Assembly (NCBI GenBank): GCA_024236055.1
Contig: JACKLF010000002.1
Span: 496,001 to 560,000 of the forward strand
Direction of reading: 5' to 3'
Source of the DNA: Alphaproteobacteria bacterium
GTDB taxonomy: Bacteria; Pseudomonadota; Alphaproteobacteria; Micropepsales; Micropepsaceae
Length of the DNA stretch: 64,000 nucleotides
Made by a program: the position numbers and the translations under genes
Shown: positions 1 through 8,314 of the stretch, in pieces
How positions within the stretch are numbered: the first letter of the stretch is position 1
Layout: every line of letters begins with the position of its first letter
Notes under the pieces: generated by a model
What the model was told of the DNA's origin: nothing
What the model saw: the letters and a program-made list of their open reading frames with translations, nothing else
Database searches by the model: none

Positions 1-821
1 GGCGGCGCGCCGACCAGGATGATCTGCTCCAGCCCGGCCAGCCGTTCGACAATCTCCTCGCCGAAATAGGGAATGCGTTCGATGGCCGGCAGGCCCGCCC
101 CCCGCGTCACGCGCGGCGCGAAATAGTCATGCGCCACGCGCGCGCCGGTCCTTGCAGCGATGCGGCCCGCCGCCTCCATCCCCGCCTGCTGCAGGCAGCG
201 CCCGCGCAGCAGCAGCAGCGTGCGCTTGCCGTTCTTCAGCGCCGCCGCGCAGCTTTCAATCGTGCGGTCATCAACAGGCGCGGCCTGCGGCACCGCCAGC
301 GGCGCGGCGGGGCCCGCCGCCTCTTCCCAGGCGCAATCAGCGGGCAGCACCAGCGTCGCCACCTGGCCGGGCGCTTCAAGCGCCGCCGCCACCGCGCGCG
401 CGCCATCGCCCGCCACTTCCTGCGGCGCGCTGCTCTGGTGCAGCCAGTCCGACACCGGGCGGCAGATGCCCAGAATGTCGCTGGTCAGCGGCGCCTGCAC
501 ATACTGGGCATGGGCGCGGGCATGATCGCCCACGATATTGACCAGCGGGCTGCCGGCCTTGCGCGCATTGTGCAGGTGGGAGACTGCATTGGCGAAACCC
601 GGCCCCAGGTGCAGCAGCGTCGCCGCCGGTTTGCCCGTCATGCGCGCATAACCGTCGGCCGCGCCCGCCGCCACGCCTTCGAACAGGCACAGCACGCCCC
701 GGATGCGCGGTTCGCGATCCAGTGCGGCGACGAAATGCATTTCCGATGTGCCCGGATTGGCGAAACACAGGTCGATGCCGCAATCGGCAAGGGTGTGGAC
801 CAGGCTTTCGGCGCCGTTCAT
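1..821 (-). CDS. TPP-dependent acetolactate synthase / benzoylformate decarboxylase-like enzyme (C-terminus outside window)
   Basis: The N-terminal 273 residues of a thiamine-diphosphate enzyme are visible. The PYR domain starts with the motif FANPGTSEMHF (residues 20-30). The likely catalytic glutamate is Glu48 in LFEGVAAGAADGYARM, followed by LLHLGPGFANAVSHLHNAR. This arrangement is closest to the benzoylformate decarboxylase and IlvB-like subfamily that decarboxylates 2-oxo acids. The start is ATG at 819-821. The middle and cofactor-binding domains lie beyond base 1, so the substrate cannot be deduced. It runs in the same direction as the aldolase 38 bases upstream, which suggests a shared catabolic operon. 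Confidence 0.8.
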   Translation of the reverse strand, partial: MNGAESLVHTLADCGIDLCFANPGTSEMHFVAALDREPRIRGVLCLFEGVAAGAADGYARMTGKPAATLLHLGPGFANAVSHLHNARKAGSPLVNIVGDHARAHAQYVQAPLTSDILGICRPVSDWLHQSSAPQEVAGDGARAVAAALEAPGQVATLVLPADCAWEEAAGPAAPLAVPQAAPVDDRTIESCAAALKNGKRTLLLLRGRCLQQAGMEAAGRIAARTGARVAHDYFAPRVTRGAGLPAIERIPYFGEEIVERLAGLEQIILVGAP

Positions 822-859
822 CGCTCGCTCTTTTCCGGATCAGGGCCGCCGCCGGGCGG

Positions 860-1621
860 TCAGCCCATCTTCGCCCGCTCGGCCTTGCCGGAGGCCAGCA
901 TCATCTCGTCCGAGGTGACGGTGACGAAATCAAAGCCCTTCGCGACCATCTCAAGCGCGTAATCGGCGCTGGTGCAGTGCATGCCCGCATGCAAACCAGC
1001 CTTCTTCGCCGCCGCCAGGATGCGGTCGACCGCTTCCATCACCACCGGATCGGTCTGGTTCTGGCGCGCCTCGCGGCCCAGCGCCAGGCCCAGGTCGGAC
1101 GGGCCAATATAGAGCATGTCCAGGCCCGGCACCGCGGCAATCGCCTCCAGATTGTCCAGACCCTTGCGGGTTTCGATCTGCACGATGGTCAGGATGGTCT
1201 CATTGGCGTGCAGCACATAGTCGGGCCCGCCATACAGCAGCCCGCGCTTGGGCCCGAAGCTGCGATAGCCGGCGGGCGGATAGTGACAGGCGCCGACGAA
1301 CTTCGCGCAATCGTCCGCGGTGTCGATATTGGGACAGATCACGCCATAGGCGCCCGCATCCAGCGCCCGCATCACATCGCCGGGGCTGTTCCAGGCCACG
1401 CGCATCAAGGGCACGGTGTCGGTGGTGGAAATGGCGGTGAACATCGCCGCCATCTGGGCGAAATCGCTGTGGCCGTGCTGGGTGTCGACCGTCAGGCTGT
1501 GCCAGCCCTGATGGGCCAGCATCTCGGCCGCAAGCGCGCCGGGCAGGGTGATCCAGCAATTGAAGACGGGCTTGCCTTCGGCCCACAATGTTCGAATGCG
1601 GTTCGCGCGCATGACCGGCAC
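860..1621 (-). CDS. HpcH/HpaI family aldolase (4-hydroxy-2-oxoheptanedioate aldolase-like)
   Basis: This 253-residue class II aldolase belongs to the HpaI/GarL/RhmA family, which splits or forms 4-hydroxy-2-oxo acids using a divalent metal. It shows the catalytic histidine in TVDTQHGH (His49), the metal glutamate in IVQIETRKG (about residue 149) and the metal aspartate in LYIGPSDLG (about 175). Length is normal for the family. A second in-frame ATG lies nine bases inside the first, so the start is uncertain by three residues. It sits just upstream of the TPP enzyme on the same strand. An aldolase that releases a 2-oxo acid beside a 2-oxo acid decarboxylase suggests joint degradation of a hydroxy-oxo acid, which is inference. 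Confidence 0.88.
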   Translation of the reverse strand: MPVMRANRIRTLWAEGKPVFNCWITLPGALAAEMLAHQGWHSLTVDTQHGHSDFAQMAAMFTAISTTDTVPLMRVAWNSPGDVMRALDAGAYGVICPNIDTADDCAKFVGACHYPPAGYRSFGPKRGLLYGGPDYVLHANETILTIVQIETRKGLDNLEAIAAVPGLDMLYIGPSDLGLALGREARQNQTDPVVMEAVDRILAAAKKAGLHAGMHCTSADYALEMVAKGFDFVTVTSDEMMLASGKAERAKMG

Positions 1622-1712
1622 GTTACCCCAGGCAGCGGCGGACGCAAGCCATGCGAATGCGGTCCTTGGAATGCTCCCGCCGCATGGCTAGGCTGACTGG
1701 CGGGAGGTTCGG

Positions 1713-2918
1713 GTGCAGACGCAGCAGACAGGCGTTGTGATCGCCGGTGGCGGCCCCGCCGGCATGATGTGCGGCTATCTTCTGGCGCGCCAGGGGATCG
1801 CCGTGACGGTGCTGGAAAAGCACGCCGATTTCCTGCGCGATTTTCGCGGCGATACCGTTCACCCCTCCACGCTTCAGGTCATGCACGAGCTGGGCGTGCT
1901 GGCCGAATTCCTGAAACTGCCCCACGCGGTGGTCCGCCACGTCTCCATCGATATCGGCGAGGAGCACTTCACCGTGGGCGATTTCTCGCATCTGCCCACG
2001 GCCTGCAAATATATCGCCCTGATGCCGCAATGGGACTTCCTGGATTTCCTGGCAGGAAAGGCCAAAGCCCTGCCCAACTTCCATCTCATGATGTCGACCG
2101 AGGCGACGGGCCTGATCGTGGAAGACGGCGATGTGCGCGGTATCAGCGCGCGGGGGCCGGACGGCGCGCTGGACATCCGCGCCGGGCTGACCATTGCCGC
2201 CGATGGCCGTGGCTCCACCCTGCGCGACCGTTCGGGCCTGAGGCTGGACGATATCGGCGCGCCGTTCGACGTGTTGTGGATGCGCCTGCCGCGCATCGAC
2301 AGCGATCCAGTCGACGTGGTGGGCCGCATCCAGGGCGGCGGCTTCTTTGTGATGATCTATCGCGGCGACTATTGGCAATGCGCCTATATCATCGCCAAGG
2401 GCAGCTTCGACGCGATCAAGACCGAGGGCATCGCAGCCTTTCAGGACAGCCTGCGCATGGTGGCGGGCTTTGCCGCCGACCGTGCCGGCACCATCGAAAG
2501 CTTCGATCAGGTCAAGCTTCTGACCGTGGCGGTCAATCGCCTGCGCCAATGGGCGCGGCCGGGGCTGTTGTGCATCGGCGATGCCGCCCATGCCATGTCG
2601 CCGGTGGGCGGGGTGGGCATCAACCTGGCGATCCAGGATGCGGTGGCGGCATCGAACATTCTGGGGCCGGTGCTGGCAAAGGGGCCCGCCACGCTGGCCG
2701 ACCTGAACCGGGTGCAGCGGCGGCGGGAGTTTCCCACCCGCATCATCCAGGGCTTTCAGGTCTTTGTGCAGAACCGGGTGCTGACACCCGCGCTCGATCT
2801 GCACCGAACGCCGAAGGTGCCGGGGATCGTGCGGCTGATGAATGCCTGGCCGCTGCTAAGGCGCTTTCCTGCCCGCTTCATCGGCCTGGGCCCCAGACCG
2901 GAGCATGTTCAGACCTAG
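1713..2918 (+). CDS. FAD-dependent aromatic-ring monooxygenase-like protein (PHBH/UbiH fold)
   Basis: This 401-residue flavoprotein has the three fingerprints of the p-hydroxybenzoate hydroxylase family. They are an N-terminal dinucleotide fold (GGGPAGMMCGYLLARQG), a central DG motif (AADGRGSTLRDRSGL) and the second FAD motif (CIGDAAHAMSPVGGVGINLA). Such enzymes hydroxylate aromatic or other cyclic substrates with NAD(P)H and O2. The start is GTG at 1713, chosen because GGGAGG lies at 1702-1707 and the FAD fold begins right after it. It diverges from the aldolase gene with 91 bases between them, so the two groups may share regulation. The substrate is unknown; a tetracycline-destructase-like or salicylate hydroxylase-like role cannot be excluded. 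Confidence 0.85.
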   Translation: MQTQQTGVVIAGGGPAGMMCGYLLARQGIAVTVLEKHADFLRDFRGDTVHPSTLQVMHELGVLAEFLKLPHAVVRHVSIDIGEEHFTVGDFSHLPTACKYIALMPQWDFLDFLAGKAKALPNFHLMMSTEATGLIVEDGDVRGISARGPDGALDIRAGLTIAADGRGSTLRDRSGLRLDDIGAPFDVLWMRLPRIDSDPVDVVGRIQGGGFFVMIYRGDYWQCAYIIAKGSFDAIKTEGIAAFQDSLRMVAGFAADRAGTIESFDQVKLLTVAVNRLRQWARPGLLCIGDAAHAMSPVGGVGINLAIQDAVAASNILGPVLAKGPATLADLNRVQRRREFPTRIIQGFQVFVQNRVLTPALDLHRTPKVPGIVRLMNAWPLLRRFPARFIGLGPRPEHVQT

Positions 2919-3067
2919 AAGCGTTCGGCCGCTTTTCTGCGCGATGGACAGGCTTTTATCCAGCGCGCGGATTTTGGTCCGACTGGCCAGGCGCGCGCGA
3001 CCGATGTGGGCGTGAGAGCCCATGAGGGAGCGCGCAACGCCGCCAGCGGGCCAAAAGACCGCGCTGG

Positions 3068-4471
3068 TTACATTTGCATGGTCCAGCCTTCGACACCCAT
3101 CGCTGCCTGGCGGACGGCTTCCGTCAGCGTCGGGTGCGAATGGCAGGTACGCGCAATGTCTTCGGACGAGGCACCGAACTCCATCGCCAGAACCACTTCG
3201 GCGATCAGGTTGCCGGCTTCCGGCCCCAGGATGGCGCAGCCCAGCACCTTGTCGGTCTTGGCATCGGCCAGGATCTTCACCATGCCGTCGGTCGCCGCGA
3301 TGGTCTTGGCGCGGGCATTGGCGGTGAAGGGAAACTTGCCGACCTTGTAGGCCACGCCCGCCGCCTTCAGCTCTTCCTCGCTTTTGCCGACGGTGGCGAC
3401 TTCGGGGAAGGTGTAGATGACCGAGGGGATGGCGTCGTAATTCACATGGCCCGCCTTGCCGGCGATGATCTCGGCACAGGCCGCCGCTTCATCCTCGGCC
3501 TTGTGGGCCAGCATCACGCCCTCGCGGCAGTCGCCCACCGCCCAGATGCCCGGCACATTGGTCTTGTAGTGATTGTCGGTGATGACGCGGCCGCGCTTGT
3601 CCATCGCCACGCCCACCTCGGCCAGGCCCAGGCCCGCCGTGTAGGGCACGCGCCCGATGGCGACCAGCACCACATCGGTCTCGATCACCTGTTTGTCGCC
3701 GCCCGCCGCCGGCTCCACCGTCACCTTCAGGCCCGACTTGGCCTTTTCCACGCCCGTCACCTTGGTCGACAGGTGGAAGGTGAAACCCTGCTTGGTCAGC
3801 ACGCGCTGGAACGCCTTGGAGATTTCCAGGTCGATGCCCGGCGTCACCCGGTCGAGGAATTCGACCACCGTGACCTCGCTGCCCAACCGGCGCCAGACCG
3901 AGCCCAGCTCCAGGCCGATGACGCCCGCGCCCACCACCAGAAGGCGCCCCGGCACCTTCTCCAGCGCCAGCGCGCCGGTGGAGGAGACGACCTGCTTCTC
4001 GTCGATGGTGATGCCGGGAAGCTGGGCGACGTCCGAGCCGGTGGCGATGATGATGTTCGGGGCGGTCAGTTCGCGGGTCTTGCCGTCGGCCAGCGTGACC
4101 GAAACCTTTCCGGGCGCGGTGATCCTGGCCTCGCCGGTGATGGCCTCGGCCTTGTTCTTTTTCAGCAGGAATTCCACGCCGCGGGTCAGTTCGCCGACCA
4201 CCTTGGACTTCTGGGCCATCATGGCGGGCAGATCCAGGCTGACCTTGGCCTTGATGCCCAGCTTGGCGAAGTCGCTTTCGGCCTCGTGGAAGCGTTCGGA
4301 GGCGTGCAGCAGCGCCTTGGAGGGGATGCAGCCCACATTCAGGCAGGTGCCGCCAAAGGTGCCGCGCTTGTCGATGCAGGCCGCCTTCAGGCCCAGCTGG
4401 CCCAGCCGGATCGCCGCGTTATAGCCGCCGGGGCCGCCCCCGATCACGATCGCGTCGAATGTATCCGCCAT
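3068..4471 (-). CDS. lpd: Dihydrolipoyl dehydrogenase (E3)
   Basis: This 467-residue protein is the E3 flavoprotein that reoxidises dihydrolipoamide in 2-oxoacid dehydrogenase and glycine cleavage complexes. It has the FAD fold VIGGGPGGYNAA (residues 9-20), the redox disulfide GGTCLNVGCIPSK (Cys43 and Cys48), an NAD fold (VVGAGVIGLELGSVW), the second FAD motif (IWAVGDC) and the dimer-interface active site HSHPTLTEA near the C-terminus. Length is typical. No E1 or E2 gene lies beside it in this window; the neighbour upstream is the stress sensor kinase, separated by 260 bases holding a structured repeat. Confidence 0.97.
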   Translation of the reverse strand: MADTFDAIVIGGGPGGYNAAIRLGQLGLKAACIDKRGTFGGTCLNVGCIPSKALLHASERFHEAESDFAKLGIKAKVSLDLPAMMAQKSKVVGELTRGVEFLLKKNKAEAITGEARITAPGKVSVTLADGKTRELTAPNIIIATGSDVAQLPGITIDEKQVVSSTGALALEKVPGRLLVVGAGVIGLELGSVWRRLGSEVTVVEFLDRVTPGIDLEISKAFQRVLTKQGFTFHLSTKVTGVEKAKSGLKVTVEPAAGGDKQVIETDVVLVAIGRVPYTAGLGLAEVGVAMDKRGRVITDNHYKTNVPGIWAVGDCREGVMLAHKAEDEAAACAEIIAGKAGHVNYDAIPSVIYTFPEVATVGKSEEELKAAGVAYKVGKFPFTANARAKTIAATDGMVKILADAKTDKVLGCAILGPEAGNLIAEVVLAMEFGASSEDIARTCHSHPTLTEAVRQAAMGVEGWTMQM

Positions 4472-4566
4472 GGTCCTCGAAACCCTTCAAAATCCTGCCG
4501 GAACATAAACATTCGGGGGGCGATGAAAACAGCCCCAAATGCATGACTGATGTGGGTTTTTCTTCT

Positions 4567-4660
4567 GAACCCCCTCTGTCGCAGCTCGGTCTGCCAAGGC
4601 AGACCCATCGCTGCGACATCTCCCCCTTCCAGGGGCTGACGCCCCGAAGGGGGAGTGGGG
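4567..4660 (+). repeat. Structured intergenic repeat, copy A
   Basis: One of six related copies. It begins with GAACCCCCTCTGTCGCAG. A first stem-loop is closed by TGTCGCAGC / GCTGCGACA with an inner GGTCTGCC / GGCAGACC. A second stem is CTCCCCCTTC / GAAGGGGGAG with an inner GGGGC / GCCCC. It lies between the stop of the sensor kinase gene and the start of lpd. A role as a transcription terminator or REP-like element is inference. Confidence 0.85.
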
Positions 4661-4731
4661 GGCTGTGCCCAGCCCTTGTGCAGCCTGCACAGGCCCGTCT
4701 CCCTTCATGCGCGCCGGCGCATTGGAGGCAA

Positions 4732-6525
4732 TTAAGACTTCAGATCCGGATCGGGGAAGACCAGCTCCACCACCGTGCCCTGGCCCGGATCGGAGCGGAC
4801 GGTGGACACCCCGCCCAGCTGCATCCCGAAGGTCTTGATCAGGCGGCTGCCCACGCTGCGGCCGGTCTCGTCCATCGCAAAACCGACGCCATTGTCGGCG
4901 ATGGCCAGCTTCAGCTTGCCGCCCGGCGCCGGGACCAGGGTGACGCGGATCACCCCCTCGCTCTGGCCCGGGAAGGCATGCTTGAAGATGTTGGTCAGCG
5001 CCTCGACCGTGAACAGGGCCATCGCCACCGCGACATTGCCCGACACCTCGCGGCTTTCCACATCGGCCTCGATGCGCACCGCATCGCCCGACATGCCGCC
5101 GGCGATCTGGTGGGCCAGTTCGTCCAGAAGCTGGCTGATGTCCAGGGTGGACTGGTCCTCCAGCTCGTTCAGGATGCGGTGAACCAGCGCCAGGGCATTG
5201 ATGCGGGTCTGGGCCTGCAACAGCGCGTCCTTGGCCGCCTGGTCCTTGACCTGGTTGGCCTGGATCGACAGCAGGCTCATCACGATCTGCAGATTGTTCT
5301 TCACCCGGTGATGGATTTCGCGGATCAGGGTGGTCTTCATGTCCACCGCCTCGCGCAGGCGCCGGTCGCGATCCTGGATCGAACCGGCCATGTCGCTCAT
5401 CGCGTCGCCCAGCTGCTTGAACTCGGCCGGGGCGTCGGCCAGGTCGGGGCGGATGGCGTAATGGCCGCTGCGATAGGCCGCCGCGATGCGCCGCAGATAG
5501 GCGATCCACTGGTTCACCTGGCGGTCGGTGGCCAGGCGGATGGCGAACCAGGCAAAGCCGATCATCAGGATGGGCAGCAGGAAATCCAGACCCACATGCA
5601 GATAGGTGGGCCCGAACAGGCGGCCCTCGCCCATGGCGAAGGCGACGAAGATGGTGTTGCCGATCAGCGCCGCCTGGCCATAGCGCCAGGACACGCCGCG
5701 GCTGTCGTCGACGCTGCTGGTCAGACTGTCCGCCTGGCTGCGATCGTCCGTCTTGACCGCCTGGTGGGCGATGGCCTCCGCCACATCGGGATTGTTGCTG
5801 GCGATGACCTTGCCGCTCTTGTCATAGACCGCCACCACCGCGCCCTTGGGCAGGTTGGAGGCGCGGATCATGTAGTCGATCCAGTGGATATCCAGCGCGA
5901 TCGCCACCGTGCCGTCGAAGCTGCCGTCGGGCCTTCTGAGCGCCAGCATGGCGCCGATCACCGGCTGGCCGGTGACCTGGCTGGTGATCTCGCGCGACAC
6001 GACCATGGCGCTGGTGGTCCGGGCCTGGCGGAAAATGTCCATCTCCGCCACGTTCAGGCCCTTGGACAGGGCCATGGCGGAACAGGCAACATTGCCCTTC
6101 GCGTCGATGCGGGTGAGGTTGGAGAAATAGCGCACGCCGATCAGCGTGTCCGACAGCACGCCGTCGCAATTGCCGCTCATGCCGCGCACTTCCGACAGGC
6201 TGCCCACCGCGCGCAGCACCTGTTCGGCCGCCGCAAGCAGGTTCTGGTCGCCGCCGGCAACGGTGCTGGCCGACTGCACCAGCCGGTCGTGAATATTGGC
6301 GATGTCCAGCCGCGCGCGCGCCACGCCCTGGAACAGCGAGACCATCACCACCGGCAGCAATGCCAGGGTCACGATCAACTGAAGCCGCTGGCGCAGTGTC
6401 CAGCCGGCGAAATGCCGGCTGAGCAGGTCGCCGTTCAGCAGGTCACTTGAGGCGTTTCTTAGCGAGGTCTTCGGACCGGCCAGGGCTGAGCTGATCCAGC
6501 TGCTCCATGATTTCACGGGCCGCAT
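4732..6525 (-). CDS. HWE/HisKA_2 sensor histidine kinase, probable PhyK-type general stress kinase
   Basis: This 597-residue membrane kinase most likely phosphorylates PhyR. A transmembrane segment lies near residues 47-68 and is followed by an extracytoplasmic sensor region. A second transmembrane segment (FLLPILMIGFAWFAIRLATD) lies near residues 312-332, then a linker, a HisKA_2 box (IREIHHRVKNNLQIVMSLLS, His about 405) and an ATPase domain ending around DNGVGFAMDETG. The only ATG before the first membrane helix is at 6525, which makes the gene overlap the end of ecfG by 83 bases. This implies translational coupling in a nepR-ecfG-kinase operon. The sensor region has no recognised ligand motif. 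Confidence 0.88.
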   Translation of the reverse strand: MRPVKSWSSWISSALAGPKTSLRNASSDLLNGDLLSRHFAGWTLRQRLQLIVTLALLPVVMVSLFQGVARARLDIANIHDRLVQSASTVAGGDQNLLAAAEQVLRAVGSLSEVRGMSGNCDGVLSDTLIGVRYFSNLTRIDAKGNVACSAMALSKGLNVAEMDIFRQARTTSAMVVSREITSQVTGQPVIGAMLALRRPDGSFDGTVAIALDIHWIDYMIRASNLPKGAVVAVYDKSGKVIASNNPDVAEAIAHQAVKTDDRSQADSLTSSVDDSRGVSWRYGQAALIGNTIFVAFAMGEGRLFGPTYLHVGLDFLLPILMIGFAWFAIRLATDRQVNQWIAYLRRIAAAYRSGHYAIRPDLADAPAEFKQLGDAMSDMAGSIQDRDRRLREAVDMKTTLIREIHHRVKNNLQIVMSLLSIQANQVKDQAAKDALLQAQTRINALALVHRILNELEDQSTLDISQLLDELAHQIAGGMSGDAVRIEADVESREVSGNVAVAMALFTVEALTNIFKHAFPGQSEGVIRVTLVPAPGGKLKLAIADNGVGFAMDETGRSVGSRLIKTFGMQLGGVSTVRSDPGQGTVVELVFPDPDLKS

Positions 6526-7081
6526 CTCCCCCGGCGGGACGCGAAACGTCGCCCAGACCGTCGCCGCTGTCCAAAATCTCTATCAATGTCTTGCGCGCGC
6601 GGGCCACGCGGCTTTTGACGGTGCCGACCGCGCATTTGCAGATATGGGCGGCATCTTCATAGGAGAATCCGCCCGCGCCCACCAGAATAAGCGCCTCGCG
6701 CTGTTCGTCCGACAGGTGCTTGAGCGCACGCACCGTGTCCGACAGTTCGGCGGAGTGAATCTGGTCCTCCCCGCCGCCGGGGATGCGTTCGGCCGCATCC
6801 TGGTCCCAGGGCGCCTGGCGCCAGGCGCGCCGGCGGTCCGAATAGAACTGGTTGCGAAGGATGGTGAAAAGCCAGGCCTTCAGGTTGGTGCCGGGCTGGA
6901 AGCTGGCGCGGCTCTGCCAGGCCTTGACCAGGGTTTCCTGGGCCAGGTCGTCGGCGGCCTCCGGGTTGCCGGTCAGGGACCGGGCGAAGGCGCGCAGGAA
7001 CGGCACCAGGGCCAGCATTTCGCCCTTGAAGTCAGGATTTTCCGGCTTCGGGGTGTGCATCGACGGGGTGGGAGTGGGCAT
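6443..7081 (-). CDS. ecfG: EcfG-type general stress sigma factor
   Basis: This 212-residue ECF sigma factor has region 2 at about residues 25-95 (LAQETLVKAWQSRASFQPG, AWLFTILRNQFYSDRRR) and region 4 at about 115-180 (LSDEQREALILVGAGGFSYE, CAVGTVKSRVARARK). The wording is characteristic of EcfG, the alphaproteobacterial stress sigma held by NepR. The start is ATG 7079-7081, whose A is shared with the nepR stop (TGATG); a GTG one codon earlier is the alternative. It is the second gene of nepR-ecfG-kinase. EcfG-type promoter sequences occur upstream of this operon and elsewhere in the window, as expected for an autoregulated sigma. Confidence 0.95.
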   Translation of the reverse strand: MPTPTPSMHTPKPENPDFKGEMLALVPFLRAFARSLTGNPEAADDLAQETLVKAWQSRASFQPGTNLKAWLFTILRNQFYSDRRRAWRQAPWDQDAAERIPGGGEDQIHSAELSDTVRALKHLSDEQREALILVGAGGFSYEDAAHICKCAVGTVKSRVARARKTLIEILDSGDGLGDVSRPAGGDAAREIMEQLDQLSPGRSEDLAKKRLK

Positions 7082-7284
7082 CACGACACCTTCTTCCCGT
7101 TTTCGCCGGCCTCATCGATCCGCTTCAGCAGATCGAGAAACTCGTCCGGGACGGGCTCCTGGGCGACATCGTCGTACATGCGCCGCAGTTCGCGCCCGAT
7201 GGCGCGCTGGCGGGCGCGGATGGCCCGGGCCTTTTCGCCTGGTTTGTCTTCACCGGACACGGTCGTATCCCATTGCTGTGTCAT
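7081..7284 (-). CDS. nepR: NepR anti-sigma factor of EcfG
   Basis: This 67-residue protein carries the NepR core IGRELRRMYDDVAQEPVPDE at about residues 29-48, followed by FLDLLKRI. NepR binds EcfG in unstressed cells and is displaced by phosphorylated PhyR. The ATG at 7282-7284 is chosen because the family is about 60 residues long and conservation begins soon after it; a longer upstream reading adds 32 residues unlike the family. It overlaps ecfG by one base and is the first gene of the operon. Two EcfG-type promoters pointing into it lie 95-155 bases upstream. Confidence 0.93.
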   Translation of the reverse strand: MTQQWDTTVSGEDKPGEKARAIRARQRAIGRELRRMYDDVAQEPVPDEFLDLLKRIDEAGENGKKVS

Positions 7285-7379
7285 GCCTGACCACGTCTTT
7301 TCCTGGTACCCGGCGCCCGCTACGGCCCGCGGCAACATTGTTGTCCATGCGCCCCATCTCAGCTCCCTTCCAAGTTCCA

Positions 7380-7404
7380 AACGAATTGGTCATGCGATGG
7401 TTCC
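7380..7404 (-). promoter_or_regulatory. EcfG-type promoter of nepR-ecfG-kinase
   Basis: On the minus strand GGAAC (7404-7400) is followed after exactly 16 bases by CGTT (7383-7380). This matches the EcfG consensus GGAAC-N16/17-CGTT. Transcription would start near 7373, about 90 bases before the nepR start codon, and would make the sigma operon autoregulated. Confidence 0.82.
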
Positions 7405-7413
7405 GACAGTCAG

Positions 7414-7440
7414 GGAACTTTTTTGACTGGCACAAGTTCC
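7414..7440 (+). promoter_or_regulatory. EcfG-type promoter of phyR, palindromic and readable on both strands
   Basis: GGAAC (7414-7418) is separated by 17 bases from GTT (7436-7438). Because the element ends in GTTCC, the minus strand reads the same way: GGAAC, 17 bases, GTT. A plus-strand start near 7446 gives phyR a leader of about 36 bases with AAGGAG at 7469-7474. The minus-strand reading is a possible second promoter for nepR-ecfG. Confidence 0.75.
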
Positions 7441-7481
7441 TAATCCGAGCTTTTCTTTTTTCGGGCCGAAGGAGCCAATTC

Positions 7482-8282
7482 ATGAGCATTTCCCAGACTC
7501 TCGCGCCGCACCTGCCGTACCTGCGCCGCTATGCCCGCGCCCTGACCGGGTCGCAGGCCAGCGGGGACGCCCATGTGCGCGCGGCGCTGACCGCGCTTTT
7601 GTCGGGCGATCACAGCCTGATGGAGGGGGTGCCCCCCCGGGTCGGCCTGTACCGGCTGTTCCATGCCATCTGGCAGTCGGGGGCCGAACATTATGATGAA
7701 TCCGCCCAGAGCGGGGGCAATCCGGCCAGCAAGAGCCCCGAATCCCGGCTTCGGGCCCTGACGGCCGCCAAGCGGGCGGCCCTGCTTTTGACCGCGGTCG
7801 AGGCCTTCAGCCTGGAGGAAGCCGCCTTCATCATCGACGAAACGCCCGAGGAGGTGGAAGCCGCCATCCTGGGCGCCCAGAAGGTCATCGACAGCCAGCT
7901 GGCCAGCAAGGTGCTGATCATCGAGGACGAACCGATCATTGCCATGGACCTGGAAAACCTGGTCACCGAGCTGGGCCACAAGGTGGTCGCCACGGCCGCC
8001 ACCAAGGACGATGCCGTGGCCAAGGCCAAATCCGAGCGCCCCGGTCTGGTATTGGCCGACATCAATCTGGGCGAAGGTGGCAGCGGCATCGACGCGGTCA
8101 GCGAAATCCTGGCCTCGTTCGACATTCCGGTGATCTTCATCACCGCCTATCCGGAGAAACTCTTGACCGGGGAGCGGCCGGAGCCCACCTATCTGATTGC
8201 CAAACCCTTCCTGCCCGAAACCGTGCAGGCAACCGTGGGCCAGGCGCTGTTTTTCCACCCCGTGGCCGAAAAGGCCGCTTAA
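7482..8282 (+). CDS. phyR: PhyR anti-anti-sigma response regulator
   Basis: This 266-residue protein joins an N-terminal EcfG-like domain (about residues 1-130, for example ALTGSQASGDAHVRAALTAL and FSLEEAAFIIDETPEEVEAA) to a C-terminal receiver domain (KVLIIEDEPIIAMDLENLV, LVLADINLGEGGSG with Asp193, VIFITAYPE, LIAKPF). Phosphorylation at Asp193 lets the sigma-like domain bind NepR and release EcfG. The start ATG 7482 follows AAGGAG by seven bases and an EcfG-type promoter. It is transcribed away from nepR-ecfG, the usual arrangement in this class. The TAY motif places the receiver in the FAT GUY family. Confidence 0.95.
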   Translation: MSISQTLAPHLPYLRRYARALTGSQASGDAHVRAALTALLSGDHSLMEGVPPRVGLYRLFHAIWQSGAEHYDESAQSGGNPASKSPESRLRALTAAKRAALLLTAVEAFSLEEAAFIIDETPEEVEAAILGAQKVIDSQLASKVLIIEDEPIIAMDLENLVTELGHKVVATAATKDDAVAKAKSERPGLVLADINLGEGGSGIDAVSEILASFDIPVIFITAYPEKLLTGERPEPTYLIAKPFLPETVQATVGQALFFHPVAEKAA

Positions 8283-8314
8283 GACCGCCCTTTTGATGCA
8301 TGGAGTTTGATGAC

